A stretch of DNA of 38,946 nt from DATJPD01 sp036394195 (GCA_036394195.1 DASWFO010000125.1:1-38946), one strand, 5' to 3'; positions 1 to 9,521 are shown, numbered from the stretch's first letter. Numbers and translations are program-made. The notes: generated from the letters alone by a model not told the origin.

Positions 1-109
1 GATCCTCGGGCGTGTCGTTCATTCATTGGGCTCCAGCCAGGATTTACACATGTTGCACCGCAAGAGGCCCCCTGGCAAGCCCGGTCCGGCGCGGCTATAG
101 TGGCTGCGG

Positions 110-619
110 ATGTCTGAGCCGCCCGATCTCGAGACACTGGCGCGCCGCTACCTCGACCTCTGGCAGGACCAGGTCAGCGCCCTGGCCGCAGACCCGGAAT
201 TCACCGAGACGATAGGCCGCCTGTTGCAAGTCTCGGCCACACTCGGCCCGGCCGGCTGGATGTCGCTATGGACCGCCGCCGCTGCTGGCCTCAAGCCCCA
301 GAAACCGCAGGATGGACGCCCCACCCCAAGCTCCCCCTCAAGCACGAGTGCAAAGCCCGGTCCGGCCGCCGCGCCCCGGCCCGCGGCCGCTGCCGCTGCA
401 CATCACGACGGCGGCCACGACGTGGCTGAGCTCCGCCGCCGCCTTGCCGCTCTTGAAGCGCGCCTCGCCGAACTCGACCGCCCCGACGCCCACGGCGCCG
501 GAGCTGTCGGTTCTGGCCAGCAGCACGATGTGGGCGTGGCTGGCGAAGGTGCCGTGGCACAAGACAGTCCAGGAGCGGGCGGACGCCCTCCAACGCGACC
601 TCGCCGCCGTCGATCCTGA
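110..619 (+). CDS. Small PhaE-like PHA synthase accessory protein (tentative)
   Basis: Predicted 169-residue protein directly upstream of, and overlapping, the PHA synthase gene. Residues about 7-50 are Trp-rich and helical (YLDLWQDQ, then GPAGWMSLW). A Pro/Ala/Ser-rich linker follows at about 65-95, and then a short leucine-heptad coiled coil near 105-122 (AELRRRLAALEARLAEL). A helical body with a C-terminal coiled coil is typical of PhaE/PhaR, the non-catalytic partners of class III/IV synthases, but this protein is about half the usual PhaE length. Codons look genuine (GC-rich third positions) to about base 510; beyond that the frame overlaps phaC and the tail is low complexity. The ATG at 110 follows a TATAGT box at 96-101, with no obvious ribosome site. 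The PhaE assignment is inferred mainly from position. Confidence 0.55.
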   Translation: MSEPPDLETLARRYLDLWQDQVSALAADPEFTETIGRLLQVSATLGPAGWMSLWTAAAAGLKPQKPQDGRPTPSSPSSTSAKPGPAAAPRPAAAAAAHHDGGHDVAELRRRLAALEARLAELDRPDAHGAGAVGSGQQHDVGVAGEGAVAQDSPGAGGRPPTRPRRRRS

Positions 620-1676
620 CGCTTTCGCGGCCGCGGTCGGCCGCGAGGTTCGCCGGCGGTTGGACGAGCTCGCGACCGGCCTGACGCTCTACCGCCGGCA
701 TCCCTATCGCCGCACCCTCGTGGAAGCGCCGCGGCTGTGGCGCGACGGCACCACGACCTTGCGCAATTACGCCGCGATCACCGGCGCCCCCGAAGATGGC
801 GCGCCGCTGCTGATCGTGCCGTCGCTGATCAACCGCGCCTATGTGCTGGATCTCACCGCCGAGCGCAGCTTCATGCGCTTCCTCGGCGCTCAGGGCTTTC
901 AGCCGTTCCTGATCGACTGGGGCCGGCCTGGCTTGCGCGAGCGGCAGTTCGGGCTCAGCGATTATATCCTCGGCCGGCTCGGCACCGCACTGGACCGGAT
1001 CATCGAGCGCACCGGAAAGAAGCCGGCGCTGATCGGCTATTGCATGGGCGGCAACCTGGCGCTGGGCCTCGCCGCGGCGCGGCCGCGCGACGTCGCGGCC
1101 TTGGCGCTGCTCGCCACGCCCTGGGATTTCCACGCCGAGCGCGCCGACCTCGCGCACGCGACGGCGCACGCGATGACGCCGTGGATGCCGATCATCGACC
1201 AGCTGGGGGCGATGCCGGTCGACGTGCTGCAGATGCTGTTCTTCGCGCTGGACCCGTTCCTCAGTGCCCGCAAGTTTCGCGCCTTCGCCGGCGCCGCCGC
1301 GGACAGCCCGAAGGCGCGCGAGTTCGTGGCGCTGGAGGACTGGCTGAACGACGGCGTGCCGCTCGCCGCCCGCGTCGCGCGCGAATGCCTGCTCGGCTGG
1401 TACGGCGAGAACCAGCCGGCGCGCGGCGAGTGGCGGCTGGGGGGCCGTGCTGTGCGGCCGGAAAAGATCGACGTGCCGAGCCTCGTCGTCATTCCCGAGC
1501 AGGATCGCATCGTGCCGCCGGCGTCGGCGGAGGCGCTGGCGCGGGTGTTGCCGAAGGTCACGAAGCTGTCGCCGCCGCTCGGCCATATCGGGATGATGGT
1601 CGGCGGCAAGGCGGCGGACGCGGTCTGGCAGCCGCTGGCCCGCTGGCTGGACTCGGCCATCGGCCAGCGTCTATAA
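528..1676 (+). CDS. phaC: Poly(3-hydroxyalkanoate) synthase, class III-like PhaC
   Basis: Polymerises (R)-3-hydroxyacyl-CoA into polyhydroxyalkanoate at the granule surface. With the ATG at 528 the protein has 382 residues, close to class III PhaC (about 355) and much shorter than class I (about 590). The alpha/beta-hydrolase core shows the PhaC lipase-like box GYCMGG with nucleophile Cys172, then Asp326 (PEQDRIVPP) and His353 (GHIG); the spacing of the triad fits class III enzymes. The PSLINR and LIDWG segments near residues 95-130 are also typical. The frame is open back to 312, but upstream codons are proline/serine noise shared with the coding frame of the PhaE-like gene, so the ATG that overlaps that gene by 92 bp is preferred. 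phaA and phaB follow on the same strand. Confidence 0.88.
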   Translation: MWAWLAKVPWHKTVQERADALQRDLAAVDPDAFAAAVGREVRRRLDELATGLTLYRRHPYRRTLVEAPRLWRDGTTTLRNYAAITGAPEDGAPLLIVPSLINRAYVLDLTAERSFMRFLGAQGFQPFLIDWGRPGLRERQFGLSDYILGRLGTALDRIIERTGKKPALIGYCMGGNLALGLAAARPRDVAALALLATPWDFHAERADLAHATAHAMTPWMPIIDQLGAMPVDVLQMLFFALDPFLSARKFRAFAGAAADSPKAREFVALEDWLNDGVPLAARVARECLLGWYGENQPARGEWRLGGRAVRPEKIDVPSLVVIPEQDRIVPPASAEALARVLPKVTKLSPPLGHIGMMVGGKAADAVWQPLARWLDSAIGQRL

Positions 1677-1727
1677 CCGAACGGGGGGAGCCCGACCGCC
1701 GCCATCGTTTCTCGAAGGAGTGCTCCT

Positions 1728-2891
<1,164 letters not shown>

Positions 2892-2906
<15 letters not shown>

Positions 2907-2926
2907 GTCGAGCGGAGCGGAGCTGA
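2892..2926 (+). repeat. Short imperfect tandem repeat at the phaA stop
   Basis: The 15 bases that end phaA (2892-2906) recur immediately as 2907-2926 with a 5-base internal insertion, so the motif GTCGAGCGGAGC followed by CTGA or a variant appears twice in tandem. It probably arose by replication slippage. No function is proposed. Confidence 0.6.
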
Positions 2927-3052
2927 GCGGCGCCGGACCGGACCAACCGGCGGCATGACGGGAGAGCGAGGCGAGGATGGGGTGAGCCTCCGGCCGGACT
3001 CCTGTCGGAGGGACGCTCGCGTCGCCGACGAACCCCTGATACGGAGGAAACC

Positions 3053-3778
3053 ATGGCAGGACGAGTGGCATTGGTGACGGGCGGCACCCGCGGCATCGGG
3101 GCGGCGATCTCGGCGGCACTCAAGAAAGCCGGGTACCGGGTCGCCGCGGCCTATGGCGGCAATGACGAGATCGCCAAGAAGTTCACCGCCGAGGCCGGCA
3201 TTCCCGCCTACAAATTCGACGTCTCGGACTTCAAGCAATGCGAGACGGCGGTGAAAAAGATCGCCGCCGAGATCGCGCCGGTCGAGATCCTGGTCAACAA
3301 CGCCGGGATCACCCGCGATGGCACCATGCACCGCATGACCTTCGAGCAGTGGAACGCGGTGATCCAGACCAATCTCGGGTCGTGCTTCAACATGTCGCGC
3401 TGCGTCATCGACGGCATGCGCGACCGGAGTTTCGGACGCATCGTCAACATCGGCTCGATCAATGGCCAGGCCGGGCAATACGGCCAGGTGAACTACGCCG
3501 CCGCCAAGTCCGGCATCCACGGCTTCACCAAGGCGCTGGCCCAGGAAGGGGCCGGCAAGAACGTGACGGTGAACGCGATCGCACCGGGCTACATCGACAC
3601 CGAGATGGTCCGCGCCGTCCCCGAGGAGGTGCTGAAGAAGATCGTCGCCCGCATTCCGGTCGGCCGGCTCGGCCGCTCGGACGAAATCGCGCGCGGCGTC
3701 CTGTTCCTGGTCGCCGACGACGCGGGCTTCATCACCGGCTCGACGTTGTCGATCAACGGCGGCCAGCATATGTACTGA
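3053..3778 (+). CDS. phaB: Acetoacetyl-CoA reductase
   Basis: NADPH-dependent reduction of acetoacetyl-CoA to (R)-3-hydroxybutyryl-CoA, which supplies PhaC. It is a 241-residue short-chain dehydrogenase. The Rossmann glycine motif is TGGTRGIG at 9-16, NNAG is at 82-85, and the catalytic set is Ser135, Tyr148 and Lys152 (GSINGQ...YAAAK). The NIGSINGQ and GQVNY context is the PhaB signature rather than that of FabG. The start is preceded by ACGGAGGAAACC, a strong ribosome site. Its TGA overlaps the next ATG (TGATG at 3776-3780), which indicates translational coupling to the dioxygenase gene. Confidence 0.95.
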   Translation: MAGRVALVTGGTRGIGAAISAALKKAGYRVAAAYGGNDEIAKKFTAEAGIPAYKFDVSDFKQCETAVKKIAAEIAPVEILVNNAGITRDGTMHRMTFEQWNAVIQTNLGSCFNMSRCVIDGMRDRSFGRIVNIGSINGQAGQYGQVNYAAAKSGIHGFTKALAQEGAGKNVTVNAIAPGYIDTEMVRAVPEEVLKKIVARIPVGRLGRSDEIARGVLFLVADDAGFITGSTLSINGGQHMY

Positions 3779-4638
3779 TGCCGGCGGTTCAGGCAACACC
3801 GCGGGCGATGTCGGCGCCGGAGATCGTTCCGCTGTCGCCGGCGATCGGCGCCGAGATCCTGGGCGTCGACCTGCGCCGGCCGCTGGACGACGCGGCGTTC
3901 CAGCGCGTCCGGGACGCCTGGCACCGGCGCTGCATCCTGCTGTTCCGCGGCCAGCATCTCGACGACGCGGACCAGGTGCGCTTCGCGGCGCGATTCGGCG
4001 AGCTCAGCAAGGTCCTCCACCGGCATGACGGCCACACGGCGCACCCCTCGGTGATGCTGATCTCGAACATCCGGCAGGACGGCAAGTTGATCGGCGCGCT
4101 GCCGGACGGCGAGATGTATTTCCACTCCGACCAGTGCTACATGGAGCGGCCGAGCATGGCGACGCTGCTTCATGCGATCGAGGTGCCGCGGCAGGGCGGC
4201 AATACGCTGTTCGCCAGCATGTACGCCGCCTACGCGGCGCTGCCCGAGCCGGTGAAACGGCAGATCGCCACGCTGAAGGCGCTGAACGTCTACGATTACG
4301 AGGGCAATCCGACCAAACGCGGGGCCGTGCGCGCGGATGCGCCGTCGTTCGCGCATCCAGTCGTGCGCACCCATCCGGCGACCGGCGGCAAGGCGCTGTA
4401 CGTCAACCGCCTGATGACGGCTTCGATCGTCGGCCTGCCGCGTGAGGAGAGCGACCATCTGCTGTCGTTCCTGTTCGATCACCAGGAACAGAGACAGTTC
4501 GTCTATGAGCACGTCTGGACGCCGGGCGATCTGATCCTGTGGGACAATCGCTCGGCGCTGCACGCGCGCACCGACTTCGACGGCGCGGAGCGCCGGCTGC
4601 TCCGCCGCGTCGCCGTGCTCGGCGAGCGACCTTATTGA
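3778..4638 (+). CDS. TauD/TfdA-family Fe(II)/2-oxoglutarate dioxygenase
   Basis: 286 residues, typical of the TauD/TfdA family, which hydroxylates small substrates (taurine, alkylsulfates, phenoxyacetates and others) using Fe(II) and 2-oxoglutarate. The metal facial triad is visible: His116-x-Asp118 (YFHSDQCY) and distal His262 (SALHARTDF), followed by an Arg cluster at 272-277 (ERRLLRR) that would bind the 2-oxoglutarate carboxylate. The N-terminal VPLSPAIGAEILGVDL is a family hallmark. ATG 3778 overlaps the phaB stop; a second ATG at 3808 is possible. The substrate cannot be read from the sequence. Coupling to phaB and to the AhpD-like gene downstream is unusual. Confidence 0.9.
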   Translation: MPAVQATPRAMSAPEIVPLSPAIGAEILGVDLRRPLDDAAFQRVRDAWHRRCILLFRGQHLDDADQVRFAARFGELSKVLHRHDGHTAHPSVMLISNIRQDGKLIGALPDGEMYFHSDQCYMERPSMATLLHAIEVPRQGGNTLFASMYAAYAALPEPVKRQIATLKALNVYDYEGNPTKRGAVRADAPSFAHPVVRTHPATGGKALYVNRLMTASIVGLPREESDHLLSFLFDHQEQRQFVYEHVWTPGDLILWDNRSALHARTDFDGAERRLLRRVAVLGERPY

Positions 4639-4660
4639 TCATAGGAAGCGGAGCTCCCGG

Positions 4661-5071
4661 ATGCCTACGGTGAAGATGGTCGAGTATCGCGACGCCACGC
4701 CCGAAGTGCGGGCGGTGTTTGACGACATCATGGCGACGCGCAAGGTCGACTGGATCAACAACTTCTGGAAAGTGCTGGCGACGCATCCGCCGACGCTGAA
4801 GCGCACCTGGGAGAGCATCAAGCAGGTGATGGCGCCCGGAGCCCTCGACCCGCTCACCAAGGAGATGATCTACCTGGCCGTCAGCGTCACCAACGGCTGC
4901 GAATATTGCACGTACTCGCACACGGCGGGGGCGCGCAAGGCCGGCATGACCGATGCCATGCATGCCGAGCTGATGGCCGTCGTCGGCATGGCCAACGAGA
5001 CCAACCGCCTGTCGGACGGATACAGGGTCGAGGTCGACGAGAGATTCAAGCCGGATACGGTTAAAACTTGA
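4661..5071 (+). CDS. Carboxymuconolactone decarboxylase/AhpD-like protein
   Basis: 136-residue all-helical protein with the redox CxxCxxxH motif of AhpD-like members (NGCEYCTYSH). Such proteins act as thiol-dependent peroxidase partners or small reductases, whereas true gamma-carboxymuconolactone decarboxylases lack the Cys pair. The gene follows the dioxygenase by 22 bp with a GGAAGCGGAG ribosome site, so it is probably the last gene of the phaC-to-dioxygenase transcript. An alkylhydroperoxidase role next to an Fe(II) oxygenase is plausible but inferred. Confidence 0.85.
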   Translation: MPTVKMVEYRDATPEVRAVFDDIMATRKVDWINNFWKVLATHPPTLKRTWESIKQVMAPGALDPLTKEMIYLAVSVTNGCEYCTYSHTAGARKAGMTDAMHAELMAVVGMANETNRLSDGYRVEVDERFKPDTVKT

Positions 5072-5113
5072 ACTAACGCCCCTGCATAGTTGCGGCGGGA
5101 GACGCAGCGGGGG

Positions 5114-5144
5114 TTGCGCAGAGCCGTCGGGGAACAAATATAGT
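5114..5144 (+). promoter_or_regulatory. Candidate sigma-70-type promoter for the response regulator
   Basis: TTGCGC (5114-5119) and TATAGT (5139-5144), separated by 19 bp, lie 32 bp before the start codon in an otherwise GC-rich gap. The same TATAGT box occurs before the first gene (96-101) and before the PcaC-like gene (complement 10929-10934). The spacer is longer than ideal. Confidence 0.35.
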
Positions 5145-5176
5145 CGCCAGGGGCGCGAGCACGACGGGAGTCAGGT

Positions 5177-5551
5177 ATGACCGAACGGCAGCGCACGATC
5201 CTCGTGGTCGATGATGACGAGGATGTCTTGTTCACGGCCCGCACATATCTCGAGGATCAAGGATACGAGGTGTTGCAGGCGACCAACGGGGCCGCCGGCC
5301 TCGAGCTTCTGAAAGGCGACACGAAGATCGACCTGCTGTTCACCGACATCGTCATGCCGGGCGGAATGGACGGCTTCGAGCTGGTGCGCCAGGCCAAACA
5401 GGTTCGGCCCAAGCTGCGCGTGCTCTATACGAGCGGCTTTTTCAAGGAAATGCCGGCGGTCGGGAGGGAGATGCATGGCGAGCTGCTGCCCAAGCCGTGG
5501 CGCTTCTCGCATCTCGACGAGGCCGTAAAGCGGGCCTTCCACTACCACTAG
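5177..5551 (+). CDS. Single-domain response regulator (CheY-like receiver)
   Basis: 124-residue stand-alone receiver domain. The acidic pocket is at 12-14 (VDDDED), the phosphoacceptor is Asp57 (LLFTDIVMP), Ser86 or Thr85 lies in YTSGF, and Lys106 is in LLPKPW. There is no output domain, so it must signal by protein contact, as a phosphorelay intermediate or an inhibitor. It is convergent with the histidine kinase gene, which ends 18 bp downstream. The kinase lacks its own receiver domain, so the two are a likely pair although they are not co-transcribed. Confidence 0.93.
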   Translation: MTERQRTILVVDDDEDVLFTARTYLEDQGYEVLQATNGAAGLELLKGDTKIDLLFTDIVMPGGMDGFELVRQAKQVRPKLRVLYTSGFFKEMPAVGREMHGELLPKPWRFSHLDEAVKRAFHYH

Positions 5552-5569
5552 GGCGGGTGGCGCCCCGCC

Positions 5570-7450
5570 TCAGACCGTTGCGTCGGCCGGCTTCGGGGTC
5601 AGCACCCGGCTCGCCGGGAGGACGACCGCGACCGTCGTTCCTTCCCCCGGAACGCTATGGATGCGCAGCCGGCCGCCGTGCAGCTCGGTGAAGGCCTTCA
5701 CCAGCGGCAGGCCGAGGCCGGTGCCCTGGCTCTTGCGGGCGAGGCTGTTGTCGATCTGGCGGAACGGCTGCAGGGCGAGCTCGATCTGCTCGCCCGACAT
5801 CCCGATCCCGGTGTCCGCCACCGCGAGCTCGAAATGGCCTTCGGGCAGCAGGAACGCCGACACCGTGACGCGGCCGCTGGGCGGGGTGAACTTCACCGCA
5901 TTGGTGAGGAGATTGAGCAGGATCTGCTTGATGCGGAGCTCGTCGGCGCGCAGCTGCGGCAGGTTGGCCGGGATCTGACAGACGACGTCGACGTCGGCGT
6001 CCCGGGCGCGGGCCGCGATCAGGCGCTGACACGCGGTGACGATGCCGGCGATCTCCACACCCTCTTCGCGCAGATCGAGCCGTCCGGCCTCGATCTTCGA
6101 CATGTCGAGGATGTCGTTGATGATCTCGAGGAGATTACCGCCCGAGACGGTGATGTCTCCGGCGTATTCCTTGTATTGCCGGATGTTCAGCGGGCCGAAC
6201 ATCTCCTTGGCGATGATCTCGGCGAAGCCGATGATCGCGTTCAGCGGTGTGCGCAGCTCGTGGCTCATGTTGGCGAGGAACTCGGACTTGCTGCGGTTCG
6301 CCGATTCGGCAGCACCCTTGGCCTCGCGCAGGCGCTCCGCCGAGGCGATCTGTTCGGTAACGTCGCGCGACGTGCCGCGATAGCCGACGAAGCTGCCGCG
6401 CGCATTGAAGATCGGCTTGCCGTTCGCCAGCAGAAAGCGGATCAGCCCGTCCTGGGTCTTGATCCGATAGATGAAGTCTTTGAACGGCTCGTGCCGGTCC
6501 AAGGTGTTGTGATAGGCGGCCCATTTCGCGGGATTGGGGTCGGTGGGCGACGCCACGTCCTCGCGGGTCCGCCCGATGTAATGCGTGGCATCGGTCCCGC
6601 GATGCGGCGAGATATACGAGAACCGATGCTGCGCGTCGGTCTCCCAGTACCAGTCCGACGCCGTCTCGGTGAAGTCGCGAAACCGTTCCTCGCTGACGCG
6701 AACCGCCGCCTCCGACTTCTCACGCTCGGCGAGCTGCTTAAAATGCAGGCCGAAGATGTAGAGACCGAGCAGGGTCATCGCCATAAACGCCGCGGCCGCC
6801 ACGCTGGCCGATTCGATCCCGACCCGCCTGAGGAAGGAATCGACGGGAACGTCGATGACCAGCGCGCCCATCACGTCGTTGAGGTGCCATGGCGCCGCCC
6901 CGGCCTGAATCTGGTTGTGGCAGTCGACGCAGCTCTGCTGGCTGGCGATGGACGGATAGGCGGTGCGGAAGACCGACTGCCCGCCGATGGTCACCCAGTT
7001 GGTGAGTGGCGAAGGCTTGGCGGCGCGCTGGAAGGCGTCGATGGCGCCCGCCATGTCGGCGTCGCTGGGCTGTGTCAGGATCTCGCGTCCGGGTGTGCCG
7101 ACCATCACCAGGTGGAGCGTGTCGTCGCCGCTGCGCGACCGGTTGAACCGGTCGATGGCATGGGCGCGGAAGCTCGCCGGCACCGGCGCGCCCGCGACAC
7201 CCTCGGCGTTGAACATCGCGCGCGCATCCGTGTACTCGGCGATGAACGCGTCCACGAGCTGCAGGGCGGTGAGCTTCTCTTCGGTCTTGTTGATCGCAAA
7301 CCAGCTCAGGCTGGAATAGTAGAACCCGATTCCGATCGCGGCCGACAGGAGGGCGGCGAACAGGCTGAAGAACAGGAAGCCGCGACCGGCCTTCGAACGG
7401 AAAAAGCTTGGAAATTGGAGAGGTTGACGCACGGCGGCAGTCCTGGACAC
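5570..7450 (-). CDS. Membrane histidine kinase with c-haem periplasmic sensor and PAS domain
   Basis: 626 residues. TM1 spans about 24-48. A periplasmic region at about 50-210 ends in the c-type haem motif CVDCH (Cys174, Cys177, His178) and resembles the DUF3365/Tll0287-like sensor family. TM2 is at about 214-236. A PAS domain follows at about 253-370 with a PAC-like end (GYRGTSRDVTEQ). The HisKA box is SHELRTPLNAIIGF with phospho-His397. The ATPase part has an N box (NLLTNAVKFTPP, Asn517), DTGIG at 546-550 and GTGLG at 576-580. A covalently bound haem suggests sensing of redox state, oxygen or NO, which would be relayed by phosphotransfer. The likely partner is the convergent receiver protein at 5177-5551. 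Confidence 0.93.
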   Translation of the reverse strand: MSRTAAVRQPLQFPSFFRSKAGRGFLFFSLFAALLSAAIGIGFYYSSLSWFAINKTEEKLTALQLVDAFIAEYTDARAMFNAEGVAGAPVPASFRAHAIDRFNRSRSGDDTLHLVMVGTPGREILTQPSDADMAGAIDAFQRAAKPSPLTNWVTIGGQSVFRTAYPSIASQQSCVDCHNQIQAGAAPWHLNDVMGALVIDVPVDSFLRRVGIESASVAAAAFMAMTLLGLYIFGLHFKQLAEREKSEAAVRVSEERFRDFTETASDWYWETDAQHRFSYISPHRGTDATHYIGRTREDVASPTDPNPAKWAAYHNTLDRHEPFKDFIYRIKTQDGLIRFLLANGKPIFNARGSFVGYRGTSRDVTEQIASAERLREAKGAAESANRSKSEFLANMSHELRTPLNAIIGFAEIIAKEMFGPLNIRQYKEYAGDITVSGGNLLEIINDILDMSKIEAGRLDLREEGVEIAGIVTACQRLIAARARDADVDVVCQIPANLPQLRADELRIKQILLNLLTNAVKFTPPSGRVTVSAFLLPEGHFELAVADTGIGMSGEQIELALQPFRQIDNSLARKSQGTGLGLPLVKAFTELHGGRLRIHSVPGEGTTVAVVLPASRVLTPKPADATV

Positions 7451-7593
7451 ACCAGCACGATTGATCGGCGAGAGTGCCCTGGGATGTTAAAGAAGCGGTT
7501 AATAATTGCCGTCTGAAGGCCTCACGAGGCGGTGAAAGAGGCCCGTTCCCTGAGGCATTTGTGCCGAAAGCCCGAGATTTATCCGACCGCGGG

Positions 7594-7983
7594 TCAGGGG
7601 GTGACTTCCCACGGCCCCGCGGCCGTCTCGGCTTCGTCGCCGCCCGGCCACGGCGGCATGGTGACGCCTAAGGCAACGAGCGCCTCCGGACCGTCGCAGC
7701 GGAACTGGAACCGCGTTCCGACCGGAATGGTGAGCGAGACGCCCGGCCCGAGATCGACGATCTCCTCGTGATCGCCCGAGCGCCGCCACATCCGCCCACA
7801 CCCCGACACGACGTACCAGAGCTCCTCGACCGAGCGATGAATGACGGGTTTCGAGACCGTCCCGGGCGGCAGTGAAAACGTGGCCATGCTCCCGCGCGGC
7901 AGGGCGCATAGGATGCGGACCTCGGAGCCATCCGGAGCGATCACGTCCGGGGCCGCGCTGATCCGCTTCGTCTCGAAGCGCAT
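7594..7983 (-). CDS. Cupin-domain protein
   Basis: 129-residue single-cupin protein. Motif 1 is represented by VIHRSVEELWYVVSGCGRMWR and motif 2 by PGVSLTIPVGTRFQFRC, the usual short beta-barrel arrangement. The first motif keeps a His and Glu that could bind metal, but the second lacks the typical histidine, so enzymatic activity is uncertain. It is the last gene of the gloB-GST-cupin run (24-bp gaps). Cupins often accompany gloB in alphaproteobacteria, but their role there is not established. The 143 bp downstream, before the kinase gene, hold an AT-rich patch (about 7487-7511) that may carry the kinase promoter. Confidence 0.85.
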   Translation of the reverse strand: MRFETKRISAAPDVIAPDGSEVRILCALPRGSMATFSLPPGTVSKPVIHRSVEELWYVVSGCGRMWRRSGDHEEIVDLGPGVSLTIPVGTRFQFRCDGPEALVALGVTMPPWPGGDEAETAAGPWEVTP

Positions 7984-8007
7984 GGGCGCCGCGACGGGAC
8001 GGTGGCG

Positions 8008-8619
8008 TTAAGCCTTCGGCACCGTCGCCTGCATCGAGGGCCGCTTCGCGAAGTCGTCATACCATTTGAAGAGCTTCGGGCGGCCGCCGCGGATGTCGCC
8101 GATCGGCTTGCGGAACTCGAACCACCCGAGCGCGCAGGCGACGGTGATCTGGCCGAGATTGATCGGCCCGGCCAGGAGATCGCTGTCGGACTCCAGCGTG
8201 TCCAGCCCCTCCGTCACCTTCTTCGCCTGGCCGGCGATCCATTCGCTCCACTGCTTCTCGGCCGGCCGCAGCATCTGCTCGTAGCGCGTCAGGATGCCCG
8301 CATCGAGCAGCCCGTCCCCGAGCGCCTGCAGCGCCAGGACTCGCCAGCGCTCGCCGCCGGACGGCGGAATGAGCTTGCGGCCGTCATGCAGGGAGTCGAG
8401 ATATTCGCAGATCACCCTGGAATCGAAGAGGCTCTCGCCGCCGTCGGTCACCAAGGTGGGCACCTTCATCAGCGGATTGTCGTGCGCCAGCTCGGCGTTG
8501 GGCTTGATCGGCACCACCGTCGTCGGCACCTGCTGGATCTTCTTGTCGAGGCCGGTCTCGATGGCGGTGACGGTGACCTTGCGCACGAACGGCGACGCGG
8601 ACGAGAAATAGAGCTTCAT
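8008..8619 (-). CDS. Glutathione S-transferase family protein
   Basis: 203 residues. The N-terminal thioredoxin-like domain begins MKLYFSSASPFVRKV, has the cis-proline segment MKVPTLV near residue 52, and then the glutathione-binding segment LFDSRVICEYL. The all-helical C-terminal domain follows from about residue 85. The catalytic Ser is likely in the SSASPFVRK stretch. A GGGGAGGAG ribosome site precedes the start. It lies between gloB and the cupin gene, so a glutathione-dependent detoxification role fits. Confidence 0.92.
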   Translation of the reverse strand: MKLYFSSASPFVRKVTVTAIETGLDKKIQQVPTTVVPIKPNAELAHDNPLMKVPTLVTDGGESLFDSRVICEYLDSLHDGRKLIPPSGGERWRVLALQALGDGLLDAGILTRYEQMLRPAEKQWSEWIAGQAKKVTEGLDTLESDSDLLAGPINLGQITVACALGWFEFRKPIGDIRGGRPKLFKWYDDFAKRPSMQATVPKA

Positions 8620-8643
8620 CGAATCTCCTCCCCGGAGCTGAGC

Positions 8644-9411
8644 TTAGAACTTGTCCTTGCGCGCCCGCACTTCGGCGAACACCGCCACCGGGTCGGCCGG
8701 CGGCAGGCCGACCGCGCGCGCCAGCGCCGGATCGGCCGCACGCAGAAACGGATTGGCCGCGCATTCCGACGCCAGGGTGGAGGGCAGGGTCGCCTTGCCC
8801 TGGGCGCGCAACGCATCGACCTCCGCCGCCCGCGCCTTGAGCGCTGGGTTGTCGGGATCGATCGCCAGCGCGAAGCGCGCGTTCGCCTGCGTGTATTCGT
8901 GGCCGCAATAGACATGCGTGTCGCCCGGCAGCCGCCGCAGCTTGGACAGCGAGGTCCACATCTGCTGCGGCGTGCCTTCGAACAGGCGGCCGCAGCCTAG
9001 CGAGAACAGCGTGTCGCCGGTGAACACAGCCTTTGCGCGCTCGAACCAGAAGGCGATATGACCGCGCGTGTGGCCGGGGATGTCGTAGACCCGCGCGGTC
9101 TCCTGGCCGAAATCGTAGGTCTCGCCTTCGGCCAAGGCGATATCGATGCCGGGAATGCGCGCCTTGTCCGCCGCCGGACCGACGATCGTGGCACCGGTGG
9201 CCCGCTTCAGCTCGAGATTGCCGCCGGTGTGATCGTTGTGATGATGCGTGTTCAGGATGTGCGTCAGCTTCCAGCCGAGCGCGTCGAGCTTGGCCTTGAC
9301 CGGGGCGGCCTCGGATGGGTCGACGCAGGCCACGGCACCGGAAGCCGGCTCGCGCAGGAGCCACACGAAATTGTCGCGCAGACAGATGAGGTGATCGATT
9401 TGGAGGGGCAT
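8644..9411 (-). CDS. gloB: Hydroxyacylglutathione hydrolase (glyoxalase II)
   Basis: Hydrolyses S-lactoylglutathione to lactate and glutathione, the second step of methylglyoxal detoxification. 255 residues, as usual for the family. The metallo-beta-lactamase metal motif THHHNDH is at 55-61 (His56, His58, Asp60, His61). Later come GHTRGHIAFW, TGDTLFSLGCGRLFEG and YCGHEYT, all diagnostic of glyoxalase II. It is the first gene of the minus-strand gloB-GST-cupin unit and is divergent from the MocA-type oxidoreductase. Confidence 0.96.
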   Translation of the reverse strand: MPLQIDHLICLRDNFVWLLREPASGAVACVDPSEAAPVKAKLDALGWKLTHILNTHHHNDHTGGNLELKRATGATIVGPAADKARIPGIDIALAEGETYDFGQETARVYDIPGHTRGHIAFWFERAKAVFTGDTLFSLGCGRLFEGTPQQMWTSLSKLRRLPGDTHVYCGHEYTQANARFALAIDPDNPALKARAAEVDALRAQGKATLPSTLASECAANPFLRAADPALARAVGLPPADPVAVFAEVRARKDKF

Positions 9412-9521
9412 GGCTCCAGATTTAGACCACCGCGACGCCCTGGGAAAGCCCTCCCCCTGTAAATTATTCGTGGGGCCCCCGCGCGGTTGCTTGGTAACAT
9501 CCGGCCGGCCATCGAAGGGCT

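Noticed and set aside
12..215. 67-codon frame at the window start
   Set aside because: Composition is unlike the neighbours and it overlaps the better-supported PhaE-like frame.
291..1586. Long open frame antisense to the PhaE-like and phaC genes
   Set aside because: Arg/Gln/Ala-rich shadow typical of high-GC coding DNA; no family motif, and it lies opposite a well-supported PHA synthase.
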